Source: CALLPQ01 sp039819545
GTDB lineage: Bacteria > Pseudomonadota > Alphaproteobacteria > Caulobacterales > Parvularculaceae
Length of the DNA stretch: 64,000 nt
Direction: 5' to 3'
Assembly (NCBI GenBank): GCA_039819545.1
Contig: JBCBRS010000006.1
Location: 70,243-134,242, forward strand
Shown here: positions 61,650 through 64,000 of the stretch, one piece after another
How the letters are laid out: the number at the start of each line of letters is the position of its first letter
Numbering within the stretch: position 1 is the stretch's first letter
Made by a program: the position numbers and the translations under genes
The notes under the pieces: generated by a model
What the model saw: only the letters and a program-made list of their open reading frames with translations
What the model was told of the DNA's origin: nothing
Database searches by the model: none

Positions 61650-62674
61650 GTAATCCGTTCACCCCCTATTTGCGCCGTGCCAGCAATGGCGAGACATTCG
61701 GTGAGCGTGATATGCAAGCGGCCATTGACGCGATCCTTGCCGGTTCGGTCAGTGATGTGGAAACAGCTGGCTTTTTGATGGCGCTACGCGCACGCGGCGA
61801 AACCATAGAAGAGATTATCGGCGCCGCCCGCGCCATGCGGGCCGCCGCCACGCCAGTCACCACGCCCCACGACGTGATCGATACCGCCGGTACCGGCGGT
61901 GACGGCGCGGCAACCTATAATATTTCGACCGCCGCCGCATTGATCGCGGCGGGTGCAGGCGCAAAAGTTGCCAAACATGGCAACCGCGCAGCAAGCTCCC
62001 TGTCCGGATCATCGGACGTACTGGCCGCCGCTGGCGTTAACTTGTCCGCATCGCCGGAAACCATCAGCGCCTGTATTGATCAAGCGGGGGTAGGGTTTAT
62101 GTTTGCCGCGTTCCACCACAAAGCTGTGGCGCAGGTGGCCGGAGTGCGAAAAGCCCTCGGTGTACGGACGCTCTTTAATTTATTGGGACCACTGACGAAC
62201 CCGGCTGGCGCGCGGCGGCAACTGATGGGCGTCTTTGATGAAACTCTTCTCACGCCGCTGGCAAATGCCTTGCGCGCCCTTGGCGGTACCCATGGCTGGG
62301 TCGTGCATGGGATGGACGGCCTTGATGAACTGTCTATTTCCGGGCCAAGCCAGGTTTGCGCCTTTACCCCGGAAGGGACGTCAACCTTTGAAGTGACGCC
62401 CGGTGATGCGGGCCTTGCCACCCACTCCATAGAGGCCATTAAAGGCGGCACGCCGGAGGAAAACCATAAAGCCCTCGTCCAGCTACTCGACGGCGAAAAA
62501 AACGCCTATCGCGATGTGGCCGTGTTGAATGCCGCGGCTGCGTTGGTGGTTTGCGGGCTTGCGGACACATTGGAGGACGGGGCCCACCGCGCAGCCAACG
62601 CCATCGATAAGGGCAAGGCGAGGGCCGTATTGGCGCAGCTTGTTGCCCTGTCACAAAGGGTAACCGTACCATGA
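61646..62674 (+). CDS. trpD: anthranilate phosphoribosyltransferase
   Basis: TrpD joins anthranilate to PRPP. The 342-aa protein has the PRPP loop DTAGTGGDGAATYNIST and KHGNRAASSLSGSSDVL motifs; MGVFDETLLTPLANAL also fits. Its ATG (61646) overlaps the trpG stop; an ATG six bases earlier is possible. Its end overlaps trpC by four bases. Confidence 0.97.
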   Translation: MSNPFTPYLRRASNGETFGERDMQAAIDAILAGSVSDVETAGFLMALRARGETIEEIIGAARAMRAAATPVTTPHDVIDTAGTGGDGAATYNISTAAALIAAGAGAKVAKHGNRAASSLSGSSDVLAAAGVNLSASPETISACIDQAGVGFMFAAFHHKAVAQVAGVRKALGVRTLFNLLGPLTNPAGARRQLMGVFDETLLTPLANALRALGGTHGWVVHGMDGLDELSISGPSQVCAFTPEGTSTFEVTPGDAGLATHSIEAIKGGTPEENHKALVQLLDGEKNAYRDVAVLNAAAALVVCGLADTLEDGAHRAANAIDKGKARAVLAQLVALSQRVTVP

Positions 62675-63486
62675 CGATTTTGGACTCCATTATTGCCTAC
62701 AAGACCGATGAAGTGCGCGCCGAGAAAGCGAGCGCACCGCTGGCAGCGCTGGAGGCCCTAGCCAAGGAGGCTGGCCCCACCCGCCCCTTCAAGGGCGCCC
62801 TTGAACGCGCCAGTGCGGGCGGGACGGCCCTGATCGCCGAGATCAAAAAGGCAAGCCCCTCCAAAGGGGTGATCCGCGACGACTTTATGCCCGAAGCGCA
62901 TGCGCGGGCTTATGAGGCAGGGGGCGCCACCTGCCTGTCAGTGCTCACTGATGGGCCGAGCTTTCAGGGGAACAGCAAATATTTGCGGGTGGCACGTGCG
63001 GCCTGCGGATTGCCTGTTCTGCGCAAGGATTTCATGATTGACCCCTATCAATGTACGCAAGCGCGCGCCTGGGGCGCGGATTGTATTCTTGTGATCATGG
63101 CTTGTGTCAGTGATCAGCAGGCAGAGGAACTGACCTTCGCCGCGGCAAGCCATGGCATGGATATCCTCATCGAAGTCCATGACGAAGCAGAGTTATCGCG
63201 TGCCGTCACGCTCACGCAGACGGCACCACGCAACGCTATGATTGGCATCAATAACCGCAATCTCGCCACGTTCGAGACCCGCCTTGACACCACCGCACGC
63301 CTCGCCCGGCGCTGTCCGCCCGAAGGCTTTTTGGTGTCTGAAAGCGGTATCACCTCACCCGATGATATCACGATGCTGAAAGCCGATGGTGCCAAAGCGT
63401 TTCTGGTGGGCGAAACCCTGATGCGTCAGGATGATATAGAAGCCGCAACGCGCGCGCTGATTGGCGATAGAAAAGACATCGTCTGA
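62671..63486 (+). CDS. trpC: indole-3-glycerol phosphate synthase
   Basis: TrpC closes the indole ring. The 271-aa TIM barrel has IAEIKKASPSKGVIRDDF with the catalytic Lys, VLTDGPSFQGNSKYL, LRKDFMIDPYQ and IGINNRNLATFET, and ESGITSPDDI. ATG overlaps the trpD stop. The usual next gene in alphaproteobacteria, moaC, does not follow directly; repeats do. Confidence 0.97.
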   Translation: MTILDSIIAYKTDEVRAEKASAPLAALEALAKEAGPTRPFKGALERASAGGTALIAEIKKASPSKGVIRDDFMPEAHARAYEAGGATCLSVLTDGPSFQGNSKYLRVARAACGLPVLRKDFMIDPYQCTQARAWGADCILVIMACVSDQQAEELTFAAASHGMDILIEVHDEAELSRAVTLTQTAPRNAMIGINNRNLATFETRLDTTARLARRCPPEGFLVSESGITSPDDITMLKADGAKAFLVGETLMRQDDIEAATRALIGDRKDIV

Positions 63487-63540
63487 TTAAACAGATCTAT
63501 CGCGGAGCCGTCTTGAAGACTTACAAACACTCTTCAAGGC

Positions 63541-63850
63541 CGTATTCCCGTGCAAGCGCAGCGTAAACCCGGGATCTGTTTCGGCAAACTCCGTTCCCTA
63601 ATAATGAGGCCCCGGGTCTTGCGCCCGGGGGTACGGAGTACTTGTCAAAGTTTTACGCCGTATTCCCGGGCAAGCGAAGCGCCGACCCGGGAGCTGTTTC
63701 GGCAAACTCCGTTCTCTAATGATGAGGCCCCAGGTCTTGCGCCCGGGGGGTACGGAGTAATTGTCAAAATTTTACGCCGTATTCCCGGGCAAGCGAAGCG
63801 CAAACCCGGGAGCTGTCTCGGCAAACTCCGTCCTCTAATGATGAGGCCCC
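63541..63850. repeat. three units of the palindromic repeat, variant right arm
   Basis: Left-arm cores start at 63547, 63665 and 63784 (spacing 118 and 119). The left arm equals that of the 2225-2670 array (TTCCCGGGCAAGCGAAGC). The right arm differs: CCCCGGGTCTTGCGCCCGGGG instead of the TCAAG-loop form, and the linker is TTCGGCAAACTCCG. The third unit is cut within its right arm. Confidence 0.88.
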
Positions 63851-63878
63851 TGTATTGTCTGCCTATGCTAATTTAGGT

Positions 63879-63943
63879 GCGGGAAGGAGGCCGTGAGACC
63901 CCTGACGCGGTTGACGTCGTGACCCGGTTTGGCCCCTTCCCGC
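63879..63943. other. long hairpin at the window end
   Basis: GCGGGAAGG-A-GGCC (63879-63892) pairs with GGCC-CCTTCCCGC (63931-63943), 13 bp with one bulged A and a 38-base loop. The stretch 63944-64000 shows no gene. It may be an RNA leader or an element whose rest lies outside the window. Confidence 0.4.
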
Positions 63944-64000
63944 TGTTAGCGTACCCAAACCTGAACAGTTGCAAGAGGGCCTTCACAGTGCACCTCGCAT

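Noticed and set aside
63550..63876. plus-strand protein of 108 residues
   Set aside because: Translated repeat units only.

Overview
The window comes from an alphaproteobacterium of fairly high GC. This rests on gene content and order and on the DNA-damage signals, not on any database search. The long plus-strand run tsaE-amgK-murU-addB-addA-trxA faces a minus-strand run trpA-accD-folC, a familiar alphaproteobacterial neighbourhood. Break repair is AddAB rather than RecBCD, mmcB is present, and two sites match the alphaproteobacterial LexA box (GTTC-N7-GTTC), one before lexA and one at the start of mmcB. No rRNA, tRNA, CRISPR array, transposase or prophage was recognised.

Layout. 0-3.5 kb: the tail of a large membrane protein gene cut by the window edge, two unknown genes, a four-copy tandem array of a bipartite palindromic repeat with a 116-bp period, and an ORF whose C-terminal half is made of the same repeat. 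3.5-5.3 kb: queuosine precursor genes queC-queE-queD. 5.4-12.5 kb: a DUF4349 protein, pheS and pheT separated by a small membrane protein and a Fic enzyme gene, then arfB. 12.5-16.2 kb: a Nat-type ABC exporter, a glyoxalase I and a membrane protein. 16.3-19 kb: sdhC-sdhD-sdhA without sdhB. 19-22 kb: a YbjN-like protein, a LuxR-type regulator, SOS-linked mmcB, a structured repeat element and a 2Fe-2S ferredoxin. 22-35.3 kb: the tsaE to trpA block. 35.3-38 kb: a BlaI/M56/M23 cell-wall sensor-type operon with a large palindrome upstream, a coiled-coil protein and a 37-residue membrane peptide. 38-40.5 kb: OxyR divergent from ahpC-ahpD. 40.5-43.5 kb: a second copy of the structured element and a four-gene operon (START-like protein, glycosyltransferase, 2OG-Fe(II) oxygenase, lipoprotein). 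43.6-48.6 kb: argG, an SdpR/SdpI pair with a perfect operator-like repeat, a methyltransferase, a TMEM175-like channel and rlmN. 48.8-54.1 kb: a visibly AT-richer segment with four envelope-associated genes (EF-hand, membrane hydroxylase, exported protein, outer-membrane barrel) divergent from a two-component system. 54.3-63.5 kb: SulP transporter plus universal stress protein, rdgB-hemW, lexA, a YibQ-type deacetylase and trpG-trpD-trpC. The window ends in three copies of a variant of the first repeat and a long hairpin.

Functional themes. Genome integrity appears in AddAB, LexA, MmcB and RdgB. Oxidative defence appears in OxyR, AhpC and AhpD. Translation is represented by PheST, TsaE, ArfB, RlmN and the Que enzymes. 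Cell-wall turnover is represented by AmgK/MurU recycling and the BlaI/M56/M23 cluster. Tryptophan and succinate dehydrogenase genes are split: trpA lacks trpB, trpGDC lacks an adjacent trpE, and sdhCDA lacks sdhB. The items most worth following are the two-copy structured element with a compensatory base pair, the Fic gene inside pheST, the EF-hand/hydroxylase/TCS island, and the BlaI-type operon with its degenerate M23 enzyme and palindrome.
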